64,000 bases of DNA from an uncultured Bacteroidales bacterium (GCA_902799555.1 CADCBB010000009.1:1-64000), one strand, 5' to 3'. Shown: positions 35,790 through 44,228, numbered from the stretch's first letter. Numbers and translations: made by a program. The notes: generated by a model from the letters alone, not told the origin.

Positions 35790-35895
35790 ATCACAATTTG
35801 TGATGCCCTATGTAAATCAGCCTTATATATCTTTGTGGTCACAAATTGTGACTTCAAGTTTGCAATGTATTGATTTTGAGATCAAAATTTTTGAT
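35790..35895. promoter_or_regulatory. Three 15-bp operator-like palindromes with a + strand promoter
   Basis: ATCACAATTTGTGAT (35790-35804), GTCACAAATTGTGAC (35838-35852) and ATCAAAATTTTTGAT (35881-35895) are each perfect 7+1+7 palindromes. A + strand -7 box TATCTTTG (35828-35835) touches the second. No gene follows on the + strand (only a two-codon ORF, ATG TAT TGA), while recombinase 2 starts leftward at 35696. They may regulate recombinase 2 or be left from a lost autoregulated gene. Confidence 0.65.
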
Positions 35896-35896
35896 T

Positions 35897-37075
35897 TCAA
35901 GTTTCGGCCTTAATGCTTTTGGCAATAAATGCTTTTAATTCTTCCTCGGAAGGCAACTTTATATGGTATTTCTGCACAAAAATGTTCGGATCCAATCCTC
36001 CTGTCGCATATTTAACAACTGTCTCATTGTAATCCGTGCATAATAGCAATCCGATAGGAGGATTGTCATCCGCGACCATTACTTCGTGTTTGTAGTAATT
36101 CAAATACATATTAAGTTGCGACGCATATACATGACTGAATTTATCAACCTTTAGTTCTACCAAGAAATGACATTTTAGAACCCTATGATAGAACACTAAA
36201 TCAATCTTAAAGTAGTCTCCGTCAATCAATATTCTCTTTTGCCTTTTTTCAAAGCAGAAACCATTTCCCAATTCCAGCAGCATGTTTTGCAACTTGTCCA
36301 AAATAGCTGTTTCTAAATCCGTCTCGTCAGTCTTCTCATTCTGCTCTAAATCTAAGAACTCAAGCGCCACAGGATTATGTAGTACATCTTTCGGGGCTAG
36401 AGCGTTTGTCGTCTGATTAACTAACTTAGACAACCCCTCTTTATCTTTGGACAAACCGCTCCGCTCATAATATAAGGTAGATATCTGACGATCTAGTTCT
36501 GTTATTGTCCAACAGCCTTTAATCGTCTCTATCTCATAGAATGCCCTTTTTATAGGATCTTCTATCTTTGATAACTCAATTAAATGCGTAGTCGGAATGC
36601 GATAGAATAGTCTATCTGCAGGAACCAACCACTCTTGCTTTGCCAATTCGGCGGTCGTCAACCGCCGAATTATGGCGTTCTCGGATTCGGCGGTCGCTAA
36701 CCGCCGAATTGCGGTATCGTTAGATTCGGCGGATGACGTCCGCCGAATTTCTTCCGGTAAAGCAATCGTAGCGTAAGATTGTGCGCCTACATAATTTAAT
36801 ACCTCTTTACCCAACTGCGGATAAACTAGATACAAGCGTCTAAACTCACGGAAACGACGTTCTGTCAAGCCTTTTGTTTGCAATCTTTCTTCCAGACGCT
36901 TGAGTAATTTTGCTCCATATTGCGCCCTATCTTCTCCATTCTGCTCAAACTCCACTATATAACAACCCATCAGCCAATTGCGAGCAGTCAAAGACAAGTT
37001 TACAGCATGTGCAGCCTGCTCTTGTAACGCAGCCTGAATGCCTTCAATATTTTTAGTTAATAACTCAAATGTCAT
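35897..37075 (-). CDS. YhcG/DUF1016 family PDDEXK nuclease
   Basis: 392 residues from the ATG at 37075 (MTFELLTKNIEGIQAALQEQ). The N-terminal DUF1016 region has NWLMGCYIVEFEQNGEDRAQ and LTERRFREFRRLYLVYP; the C-terminal nuclease core reads IDLVFYHRVLKCHFLVELKV, the PD-(D/E)xK pattern. Members are linked to DNA repair or restriction but not well defined. Between the two halves the frame contains three 39-bp units, each holding a perfect 10-bp-arm hairpin (36646-36748), translated as 13-residue units around AIRRLATAES. Located between an operator cluster and the right 190-bp repeat. Confidence 0.9.
   Translation of the reverse strand: MTFELLTKNIEGIQAALQEQAAHAVNLSLTARNWLMGCYIVEFEQNGEDRAQYGAKLLKRLEERLQTKGLTERRFREFRRLYLVYPQLGKEVLNYVGAQSYATIALPEEIRRTSSAESNDTAIRRLATAESENAIIRRLTTAELAKQEWLVPADRLFYRIPTTHLIELSKIEDPIKRAFYEIETIKGCWTITELDRQISTLYYERSGLSKDKEGLSKLVNQTTNALAPKDVLHNPVALEFLDLEQNEKTDETDLETAILDKLQNMLLELGNGFCFEKRQKRILIDGDYFKIDLVFYHRVLKCHFLVELKVDKFSHVYASQLNMYLNYYKHEVMVADDNPPIGLLLCTDYNETVVKYATGGLDPNIFVQKYHIKLPSEEELKAFIAKSIKAET
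36646..36748. repeat. Three 39-bp hairpin repeats inside the YhcG gene
   Basis: Perfect inverted repeats ATTCGGCGGT-N5-ACCGCCGAAT at 36646-36670 and 36685-36709, and ATTCGGCGGA-N5-TCCGCCGAAT at 36724-36748. Starts are exactly 39 bp apart, so the reading frame is kept; the third unit carries a compensatory change in both arms. Confidence 0.9.
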
Positions 37076-37179
37076 ATCCTTTCTTCCTTTCAATCTTTCC
37101 TCTATTACTTGGTCCTTTTACAATTATCTCCGCGTGCGGAGACTTTTCAAATTGTGTACGCTGCGTACAGAATCTTGTT

Positions 37180-37370
37180 CTCTCCATCCTGTTTTTAGTG
37201 CTGATGGCTGGCACTATTTCTTATCCCATTCGGGAACGATTACTTCAAAATCACGGGATAATATATTATATATATTATAGGTGTTGGTATGATACGATAT
37301 AACCCTTACTTGCCCTTTACTTACTCCTTACATTATTTCTTTGGATCATTTTGGGCCTTTTAGACGAACC
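37180..37370. repeat. 190-bp direct repeat, right copy of the recombinase island
   Basis: Near-identical to 32273-32462 in the same orientation. It starts within the fourth 47-bp hairpin element (37180-37215) and ends with TTTGGATCATTTTGGGCCTT. Together with the small transcription unit at 37394-37585 it fills the gene-free stretch 37076-37660. Confidence 0.85.
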
Positions 37371-37393
37371 TAAATCTTAAAAAGACCAAAATC

Positions 37394-37548
37394 AAAAAAA
37401 GAAACAAAACCCTATAGTGGTCCTGTTTCTAAAGTGCGCTATATCCCTACCACAGTCGTGAGACCGGTGGTAAAATACTGATATAGAGTTGTTTGTTTCA
37501 TCATAAAGTAGTGTCTTAACCGTTGGTACTTATGGTGATCGTCAAAAT
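37394..37548 (-). ncRNA. Short stand-alone transcription unit (sRNA or leader peptide)
   Basis: A good promoter (reverse strand TTGCGTATATCA, spacer, TACCTTTG at 37555-37562) is followed about 130 nt later by a hairpin GAAACA ... TGTTTC (37401-37429) with a T-run. No other gene lies between. The only frame inside is a 21-residue peptide at 37439-37504 (MMKQTTLYQYFTTGLTTVVG). Transcript start estimated from the promoter. Could be an sRNA or a peptide gene. Confidence 0.5.
37439..37504 (-). CDS. 21-residue peptide ORF in the small transcription unit
   Basis: ATG-ATG start, MMKQTTLYQYFTTGLTTVVG plus Ile, stop TAG at 37439. Whether it is translated is unknown. It is the only ORF between the promoter and terminator of this unit, starting about 45 nt after the predicted transcript start. 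Confidence 0.35.
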   Translation of the reverse strand: MMKQTTLYQYFTTGLTTVVGI

Positions 37549-37554
37549 CGAGCG

Positions 37555-37585
37555 CAAAGGTACGAAAAATTTTTGATATACGCAA
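37555..37585 (-). promoter_or_regulatory. Promoter of the small unit
   Basis: Reverse strand TTGCGTATATCA, spacer, TACCTTTG (37555-37562). Confidence 0.7.
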
Positions 37586-37660
37586 GCCTTTTTGAAGATT
37601 TTTTTATTTTGTCAAATAGACCTGCTAAATTTGTACGAATTATCTAGTAATCGATGCCAA

Positions 37661-39553
37661 TTAGAGGGTGGCGCGCAGCAGAAAATGCAGGTCCGTTTTG
37701 GTCCGTAAATCGCTATAGACTGTCTCGCTAACTCGCAGATATAGAGCGAGTTGTTTGATGATCTGCCATCGGAGGCAGAAATACGCTCTGCCGCCTAAAC
37801 CGTAGGTGGCAGGAATGGAAAAGGCATAGAGCACATCGTGCTCATAGAGATAGATGCGATTCTCCCATTTGCGGGCATCGAAGGCTTGGAGTCTGAGTCT
37901 CAGACTCAAGGGTGTATGGTGTACGGTGTATGGTGTAAAATCATAGGCGATATCTTGCGCCAAACTAACGCCGTAACTTTCCACATAATTCGCGTCTGCG
38001 GTAGTGCGTAAGGACCAGCCGCCGCGAGACCATTCGAATAGTGCGCGGACGGAATAAGTGTCTTGTGCCCCTTTGCGTTTGGCACGCAAACGGAACACAA
38101 AGTTGAAAGTTGAAAGTTGAGAGTTGAAAGGAGATTGTAGATTTGAATGGTACTTTGTTTCAAACAGCGCGTCATAGCCGATGGTAGCAGTGTCATTGCC
38201 AAGGCCGTACTTATAACCGCTGAAGTAAAAGACATCGCCATAACCGCTAAAACGCCAGTTTTTTAGTCTTGTGATATCAAATCCCAAATATCCGCCGTTT
38301 TCATCGCCCATACGCGAACTCTCCGAGAAAGCATAGCCGTACTCATTGTCAAACCAAGGGGAGTAATAGCGGTAAAGCGCGATCAGGTTGACGCCATCAG
38401 CCGGATAGAACCGGCTGCCGACGATCGTTCCAAAGCCCCATTCTTGGTTTTGCGACGTGGCTACTTCGCCGAAGAGGTCGAACCAGCCGTAGTTATACCG
38501 CACACTCGTGCCCAGCACCGCTTGGCGGTACCCGCGGAAATAATGGCGGTTGTACTTGGCATTGCGGTAGGGATGAATGCTATCCGAATAGATGTGCTCC
38601 ATGCCGGTGAGTTGGACTTCTAACTTCTTGTGCCTCAATGTGATATTGGCTCCTACGGCGTGGTGCCAAGTCGTATCTTTGTATTTGTTTAGCGAATAGA
38701 GTGCGCTGACATCCAGGCGCGTCTGCTTGCCCCATTCCCAGCGAAAAGTGCCTCCGGCGCCATGCAGACCTGCGCCATCCGCCGACGAGTAGTACCGCAA
38801 ACCGTTCTTCTGCTGACCCGCTGAGGCTATGTACATCGATTTGCCGGAATGGAAGACCGGCGCGATGACCAAGCCTTGACCGAACGAAGCCTGATAGTTG
38901 CCGCCGACGATTGTGTGCACGTGTGGCGCGATGTCCGTGAGTTGCATATAAACGCCATACTGCAGGTCTTCCGCCTTACCGCCTACCGGCCGACGAAGTT
39001 GTCCGCCGAAAAGGACCTTGCGTTTATAGTCAAAGCGGTACCGGAGTTGGGCATAAACAGGGTCCGTTCCTTCGAACGATTCGATGTTCCGCGCGTCCAC
39101 GCGTGAAATGATCTCGTGCTTGGCTTGGGTGAACACCTCGCGCGCATACATATTATTATGTTCGGGCGTACGCGCACTCACGCGCACGAAAGGAACCAGG
39201 TTGCGAATCTCGTAGTCCGCCAGGCTCGGAATAAGGCGCAACTCATACACGCTCTCAAACGGATGTTTGTCGGCGTAGGCCAGAATGTCGTCTATCTGTC
39301 GCGGGGATAGAAAATAGAGTTGCTGCAGCTCCTCGTCACTCGTGTTATTGAGGTCGATCGGGTTCGCATTCAAGGCATAGAGATCGCTCTGTAACTGCTC
39401 ATAATCAACCTCTCCTAACTCTGTCGCGGCATTGAAAATATCCATGATGACTTCGTCTAAGTTGAAAGTTGAAAGTTGAAAGTTGAAAGGCTCTTCCGCT
39501 GGTACTTTCAGCGCAAGAATCATTAGCACAATAATCAAAATTCTTCCTTTCAC
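37661..39553 (-). CDS. Helix-hairpin-helix outer-membrane beta-barrel protein
   Basis: About 630 residues. I chose the GTG at 39553 (reads MKGRILIIVLMILALKVPAE), which gives a signal peptide; the longer frame runs through the promoter. The start is very close to the promoter, so the ATG at 39523 is an alternative. After the signal come ComEA-like HhH motifs (NANPIDLNNTSDEELQQLYF, LSPRQIDDILAYADKHP), then a long beta-barrel region rich in aromatic alternation (YDALFETKYHSN, VRALFEWSRGGWSLRTTADA). This domain pairing is common in Bacteroidetes and of unknown function. Three short tandem-repeat islands lie inside the frame (37912, 38101, 39461) and encode FNFQLSTFN- and YTVHHTPLS-type stretches. 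Confidence 0.8.
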   Translation of the reverse strand: MKGRILIIVLMILALKVPAEEPFNFQLSTFNLDEVIMDIFNAATELGEVDYEQLQSDLYALNANPIDLNNTSDEELQQLYFLSPRQIDDILAYADKHPFESVYELRLIPSLADYEIRNLVPFVRVSARTPEHNNMYAREVFTQAKHEIISRVDARNIESFEGTDPVYAQLRYRFDYKRKVLFGGQLRRPVGGKAEDLQYGVYMQLTDIAPHVHTIVGGNYQASFGQGLVIAPVFHSGKSMYIASAGQQKNGLRYYSSADGAGLHGAGGTFRWEWGKQTRLDVSALYSLNKYKDTTWHHAVGANITLRHKKLEVQLTGMEHIYSDSIHPYRNAKYNRHYFRGYRQAVLGTSVRYNYGWFDLFGEVATSQNQEWGFGTIVGSRFYPADGVNLIALYRYYSPWFDNEYGYAFSESSRMGDENGGYLGFDITRLKNWRFSGYGDVFYFSGYKYGLGNDTATIGYDALFETKYHSNLQSPFNSQLSTFNFVFRLRAKRKGAQDTYSVRALFEWSRGGWSLRTTADANYVESYGVSLAQDIAYDFTPYTVHHTPLSLRLRLQAFDARKWENRIYLYEHDVLYAFSIPATYGLGGRAYFCLRWQIIKQLALYLRVSETVYSDLRTKTDLHFLLRATL

Positions 39554-39557
39554 AGCG

Positions 39558-39605
39558 CAAAAGTACAAAAACTTTTGCATATATGCAATTTTTTTACTAT
39601 CTTTG
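39558..39605. promoter_or_regulatory. Back-to-back promoters sharing one palindromic -33 element
   Basis: Reverse strand -7 box TACTTTTG (39558-39565) and forward -7 box TATCTTTG (39598-39605) flank TTGCATATATGCAA, whose two halves can serve as the -33 box of each direction. Confidence 0.7.
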
Positions 39606-39633
39606 CAGCGGAATTTGTCCAAAATGTCCCAAA

Positions 39634-40470
39634 ATGGACCAAAAACGGATATATCATATTGTAGAGTGGGTAGTGGCGCTTGCGGCACTCGGCTATCTGA
39701 TTTATCGGATGGCGATTTACGAGGATTATGCGACGCTGTGGGCGACGATTGCAGGCATGTCTGGGCTGCAGATAGCGGCTTTGTTGCTTTGCGTGGCGCT
39801 GATGCCGGTGAATATGAGTCTGGAAGCCTGGCGGTGGAGGACGCTTCTCCCGATGTCCTGGCGCGAGGCCCATCAGCAGGTCTATTATAGCAAATTAGCC
39901 GGACTTATCACTCCCTGGCGGCTTGGCGAGTACCCGGCGCGCGCCCTCTTGCGCAACGAATGGCCGCATACACTCTCGATGGGAGCGGTCGGATCGGCTA
40001 CCATGACGGTAGCCATCATCGCTGCAGGAATGACAGCGATGATATTGGAGATTGGAAATTGGAGATTGGAAATTGTTTTTTATCTTTTGGTGGCTTTGTT
40101 ACTGATTCTGGCGCTTGTTTTTGCACCGCGACTCTTGCGCCGCTGGGCTGAGGTGTCGCATAAGCTGATAGCGATTAGTGTAGGGCAGAGTCTCGTGCGG
40201 CTCGCTTGTTGGTGCGGGCAACTAGCCCTCGTGCTATACGCACTCGGCGCAATTTACAATTTACAATTTACAATTTACAATTTGCCCGTCTATTATCTAT
40301 TTGTGACGATCACGCCGAATGTGCCGATTGCGGAAGTAGGCGTGCGTGGCGCATGGGCAATCACGCTCTTCGGATCGATGAACGCCGCTCTCGCAGGAGT
40401 GCTCTTATGGGGTATAAACACCCTCCTTCCATGTCTAATTTTGCCTTTTTTACGAAAAAAGGAAAAATAA
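39634..40470 (+). CDS. Lysylphosphatidylglycerol synthase TM region / flippase-like membrane protein
   Basis: 278 residues from ATG 39634 (MDQKRIYHIVEWVVALAALG). About seven hydrophobic helices are visible. The pattern SLEAWRWRTLLP ... YYSKLAGLITPWRLGEYPAR is the UPF0104/AglD-type signature, and TPNVPIAEVGVRGAWAITLF is the second conserved block. Relatives are membrane proteins tied to lipid or glycan translocation. Two 7-bp-period islands lie in frame: 40044-40074 (IGNWRLEI) and 40250-40284 (IYNLQFTIYN), each in a loop between helices. Divergent from the HhH gene. Confidence 0.82.
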   Translation: MDQKRIYHIVEWVVALAALGYLIYRMAIYEDYATLWATIAGMSGLQIAALLLCVALMPVNMSLEAWRWRTLLPMSWREAHQQVYYSKLAGLITPWRLGEYPARALLRNEWPHTLSMGAVGSATMTVAIIAAGMTAMILEIGNWRLEIVFYLLVALLLILALVFAPRLLRRWAEVSHKLIAISVGQSLVRLACWCGQLALVLYALGAIYNLQFTIYNLPVYYLFVTITPNVPIAEVGVRGAWAITLFGSMNAALAGVLLWGINTLLPCLILPFLRKKEK

Positions 40471-40552
40471 TTTGCATATATGCAGAATTTTTTGTAAATT
40501 TGCAGCGATTTTCGTTATAACGTTATAACGTAATGACGACATGACGACGAAC
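40471..40552 (+). promoter_or_regulatory. Promoter of malQ and tandem repeat in its leader
   Basis: TTTGCATAT (40471-40479) and TAAATTTG (40495-40502). The leader then carries five 8-bp units (CGTTATAA, CGTTATAA, CGTAATGA, CGACATGA, CGACGAAC; 40513-40552) before the start at 40573. Confidence 0.75.
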
Positions 40553-40572
40553 ACTAACTAATACGCAATATC

Positions 40573-43176
40573 ATGAACATCAATTTTCAAATTCATTATC
40601 GTGCCGAGTATGGGCAATCTCTGTGCGTGATTGAGACGCAAGAGTCGATCTTGGGATGGACCGAACGCGATCCGCTTGTGCTTAACTGCCAAGGAACCGA
40701 TTTCTGGCAGGTGAACGTACCTGTTAGCGATTTCGCCGGCAGTATTCAGTACAAATACGCCATCCGCGTAGGGGAAGGTCAGTACATCTACGAGGCCGGT
40801 GAACCGCGTACATTGGTTCTCAAGACAGCGGATAAGAACCTTGTCGTTCGTGACGCATGGCAAGCCAGCACCTATGAGGATTCGTTCTATACGACGGTAT
40901 TCTTGAAATCGCTCTTCGCACGTCATAATCCGGCGAAAGCAAAGGCGCCGAAGGGGAACATCCGTTTCTCGATCGACCTGCCGCAGATTCTGCCGAGCCA
41001 AGGTGTAGCTATCATCGGTAACTGCGCAGAATTGGGCGATTGGAATCCCGACAACAAACTCGTCATGAACGACGCTGATTTCCCGCTCTGGCGTGCCGAC
41101 ATCAACGTGAAGGGGCAGGATGTCGTAGAATATAAATACGTGGTGTATGACCTCAAGACCGGTGCGGTGATCGATACCGAATGGGGTGAGAACCGCCAGA
41201 TTTGGGGCATCGGTAAGGGTCAGGTGATCTATCAGAACGACCGTGCTTTCCGTCGTACGCAACCGCGTTGGAAGGGTGCCGGTGTGGCTGTTCCGGTCTT
41301 CTCGCTCCGTAGTGCCGAAGGTTTCGGTATCGGTGAGTTCCAGGACCTCAAGAAGATGGCCGATTGGGCTGCTTCGACCGGTCAACGGATGATTCAGACC
41401 CTGCCGATCAACGATACTACACTGAGACACAATAACTTAGATAGCTATCCGTACAACGCTGTTTCCGTCTTCGCCCTCCATCCGATCTACATCAATATCG
41501 AGAAGATGGGGCGTCTGACGCCGGCGCAGAAGAAGAAATACGAGGCGCAGAAGGCAGAACTCAATGCCCTCACGTTCGCTGACTATCAGAACGTTTATGA
41601 CGCGAAGATGGTATTCTTCAAGGCCCTCTACAAGCAAGACAAAGAGGCCCTCTTCAGTTCGGCTGAATACAAGGCATTTGAGAAGAAAAATAAAGAATGG
41701 CTCGAGCCATACGCCGCTTTCCTGGCAAAGCGTGACGGTCAACCGAAGGATTTCTATAAGTTCCTCCAGTTCCATGCGGACAAGCAACTCGCTGACGCAG
41801 TCGCTTATGCGCACTCGATCGGCGTAGCGATGAAGGGTGATATACCTATCGGCATCAGCCCTGACTCCGTTGATGCAGCCGTTTATCCGAACCTCTTCAA
41901 CCTGGATGCCAGCGCCGGTGCTCCGCCCGATGATTTCTCAATCAGTGGTCAGAACTGGGGCTTCCCGACCTATAACTGGGATGAGATGGCCAAGGATAAC
42001 TTCGGTTGGTGGCAGCGCCGTTTCCAGAAGATGCAGGACTATTTCGATGCATACCGTGTAGATCATATCCTCGGTTTCTTCCGTATCTGGCAAATGCGCA
42101 AACAGGATGTATGGGGACTCTGCGGACATTTCGTTCCGGCACTGCCGTATAGTTACGACGACCTATGCGCACAAGGTGTTTGCCTCGATTGGGACCGTAT
42201 GACCAAGCCCTATATCCGCTCGAACTTCTTGGGCGACGTCCTTGGTTTTGATACGGAATGGGCAAAACAGAACGCACTTAATACCAATGATGGCTATGTA
42301 TATTGGTTCAAGCCGGAGTTTGACACCCAGGTGAAGGTACAAGAATGGGCTGATCGTCTGCTGGGCGATGAGAAACAACTCAAGGCCAGCGGCCTGAGCG
42401 AGGCAGCGGTGCATAACATCTGCAACGGCCTGATCTACTTGCATTGCGAAGTGCTGATGGTGGAAGACCAGAAGCGTCCGGGATGGTTGCATCCGCGTAT
42501 CTCCATCTATCAGAGTCACTCGTTCAACGAGCTCTACAGCGATCAGAAAGAGGTACTGATGCGTATCTATAACGAGTATTTCTTCCGTCGTCATACCCAG
42601 TTCTGGCGTGACTCCGCGATGCGTAAGTTACCGACCCTGATCCATTCGACCCATATGCTCTGCTGCGGTGAGGACCTGGGAATGGTGCCGGCTTGTGTGC
42701 CTGATGTAATGCACGAGTTGCAGATCCTGAGTCTGGAAATCCAACGTATGCCGAAAGATCCGACGGTTAAGTTTGCGCACCCCGCTGATGCTCCGTATCA
42801 GAGTGTTTGCACGACCGGTACGCACGATATGAATCCGCTGCGCGCTTGGTGGGAAGAGGATCGCGCCGTTACACAACGTTTCTACAACGAACAGATGGGT
42901 TGGTGGGGCGATGCGCCGCAAGAGATGAGTCCGGAGATTGCCGAGTTCATTATCAATCAGCATATGTACAGTCCTGCTATGTGGACGATCCTCCCGCTGC
43001 AGGATTGGCTCGCTATCGACGGAGACGTGCGCATCAAAGACCAGTTCGCAGACCGTATCAACGTACCGGCTAACCCGCGCCATTTCTGGAACTACAGAAT
43101 GCACTTGAGTCTGGAAGACTTGATGAAATGCGATAAGCTGAACGCGAAGATCAAGAAACTGACATCCGTTCGCTGA
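40573..43176 (+). CDS. malQ: 4-alpha-glucanotransferase (GH77) with N-terminal starch-binding domains
   Basis: 867 residues, the long Bacteroidetes form. Two CBM20-like domains lead (MNINFQIHYRAEYGQSLCVI; then IRFSIDLPQILPSQGVAIIG with NCAELGDWNP), followed by the GH77 barrel: FGIGEFQDLKKMADWAA, MKGDIPIGISPDSVD, the nucleophile Asp in YRVDHILGFFRIW, the acid/base Glu in CCGEDLGMVP, and the third acid in TGTHDMNPLRAWW. It disproportionates maltodextrins. It probably works on linear glucans released by the pullulanase at 2.8 kb; this link is inferred. Monocistronic; the terminator is shared with pfkA. Confidence 0.95.
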   Translation: MNINFQIHYRAEYGQSLCVIETQESILGWTERDPLVLNCQGTDFWQVNVPVSDFAGSIQYKYAIRVGEGQYIYEAGEPRTLVLKTADKNLVVRDAWQASTYEDSFYTTVFLKSLFARHNPAKAKAPKGNIRFSIDLPQILPSQGVAIIGNCAELGDWNPDNKLVMNDADFPLWRADINVKGQDVVEYKYVVYDLKTGAVIDTEWGENRQIWGIGKGQVIYQNDRAFRRTQPRWKGAGVAVPVFSLRSAEGFGIGEFQDLKKMADWAASTGQRMIQTLPINDTTLRHNNLDSYPYNAVSVFALHPIYINIEKMGRLTPAQKKKYEAQKAELNALTFADYQNVYDAKMVFFKALYKQDKEALFSSAEYKAFEKKNKEWLEPYAAFLAKRDGQPKDFYKFLQFHADKQLADAVAYAHSIGVAMKGDIPIGISPDSVDAAVYPNLFNLDASAGAPPDDFSISGQNWGFPTYNWDEMAKDNFGWWQRRFQKMQDYFDAYRVDHILGFFRIWQMRKQDVWGLCGHFVPALPYSYDDLCAQGVCLDWDRMTKPYIRSNFLGDVLGFDTEWAKQNALNTNDGYVYWFKPEFDTQVKVQEWADRLLGDEKQLKASGLSEAAVHNICNGLIYLHCEVLMVEDQKRPGWLHPRISIYQSHSFNELYSDQKEVLMRIYNEYFFRRHTQFWRDSAMRKLPTLIHSTHMLCCGEDLGMVPACVPDVMHELQILSLEIQRMPKDPTVKFAHPADAPYQSVCTTGTHDMNPLRAWWEEDRAVTQRFYNEQMGWWGDAPQEMSPEIAEFIINQHMYSPAMWTILPLQDWLAIDGDVRIKDQFADRINVPANPRHFWNYRMHLSLEDLMKCDKLNAKIKKLTSVR

Positions 43177-43192
43177 TCTTTCGGACAGACCT

Positions 43193-43222
43193 AAAAAAGC
43201 GAGGTTCGCGCCTCGCTTTTTT
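43193..43222. terminator. Bidirectional terminator between malQ and pfkA
   Basis: AAAAAAGCGAGG-TTCGCG-CCTCGCTTTTTT; symmetrical, with A- and T-runs for both directions. Confidence 0.92.
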
Positions 43223-43241
43223 AGTGTCTCTCAACTTTCAA

Positions 43242-44228
43242 CTAAATAGACAGCGTCTGGAGAGCCTCCCACGAGTCTTCCTTGATATCTTTCTTCTGGT
43301 GGATCGCCTTGGTGAGCGGAACGAGCACGATGTCGTCGTTCTGAATACCGACCATGACGTTACGCTGACCGTCTAGTAGCGCCTGAACGGCAGCCACACC
43401 CATACGGGAAGCGAGGATACGGTCATATGCCGAAGGACTGCCGCCACGTTGGAGGTGTCCGAGAACGGTCACACGGGTGGAGTACTCCGGATGCGCTTTC
43501 TCGATGATCTCCGCTACGGTCTTGGCACCACCTTCCACTGCGTGCTCTTGAACGAGTACGATGGACGAGTTCTTCGATTTGCGGCGACCACTACCGATAG
43601 CTTCTTCTATCTGCTCAGGAACCGGTGCGCGCTCCGGGATGATAGCTGCCTCACAGCCACCTGCTATAGCAGCGTTCAGCGTCAGGAAGCCTGCATCGCG
43701 ACCCATCACCTCTACAAGGAACACACGCTCGTGAGACGTAGCGGTGTCACGCAGTTTGTCGATACACTCGGTGATAGTGCTCAGCGAGGTGTCATAACCG
43801 ATCGTCGCATCGGTTCCCCAAAGGTCATTGTCAATCGTGCCCGGCAGACCGATAATAGGTATATCGTACTCCTGCGAGAAGAGTCTTCCGCCGGTGAATG
43901 TACCGTCGCCGCCGATGACGATCAGCGCATCGATCTCCTCACGTTGCAGCGTCTCGTACGCTTTCTGACGACCTTCCGGAGTTTTGAACTCGGGGCAACG
44001 TGCCGATTTGATGATCGTACCGCCACGTTGGATAATACCGGAAACGTCTTGGGTGGTAAACTCTTTCACTTCGCCGTCTATCAAACCTTTGTAGCCGCGA
44101 TAGATAGCCTTGACGCGAATGCCTTGAAAGATGGCTGCGCGTGTCACAGCGCGAAGAGCGGCATTCATTCCCGGCGAGTCACCTCCTGAGGTGAGGACGC
44201 CAACTGTTTTGATGTTGTTAGAATCCAT
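43242..44228 (-). CDS. pfkA: ATP-dependent 6-phosphofructokinase
   Basis: 328 residues, standard bacterial PfkA. Motifs: [20 protein letters not shown] (phosphate loop), [11 protein letters not shown] (ATP site with Gly-Thr as expected for the ATP-dependent type), GLPGTIDND with the catalytic Asp, [11 protein letters not shown] and [15 protein letters not shown]. It commits fructose-6-phosphate to glycolysis. It starts 38 nt after ispH ends on the same strand, so it is probably the last gene of the porQ-cmk-ispH-pfkA operon. A PPi-dependent enzyme is also encoded at 51.2 kb. Confidence 0.97.
   Translation of the reverse strand: MDSNNIKTVGVLTSGGDSPGMNAALRAVTRAAIFQGIRVKAIYRGYKGLIDGEVKEFTTQDVSGIIQRGGTIIKSARCPEFKTPEGRQKAYETLQREEIDALIVIGGDGTFTGGRLFSQEYDIPIIGLPGTIDNDLWGTDATIGYDTSLSTITECIDKLRDTATSHERVFLVEVMGRDAGFLTLNAAIAGGCEAAIIPERAPVPEQIEEAIGSGRRKSKNSSIVLVQEHAVEGGAKTVAEIIEKAHPEYSTRVTVLGHLQRGGSPSAYDRILASRMGVAAVQALLDGQRNVMVGIQNDDIVLVPLTKAIHQKKDIKEDSWEALQTLSI

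Noticed and set aside
32273..37370. Island considered as a transposon with terminal repeats
   Set aside because: The long repeats are direct, not inverted, no transposase is present and no target duplication is visible.
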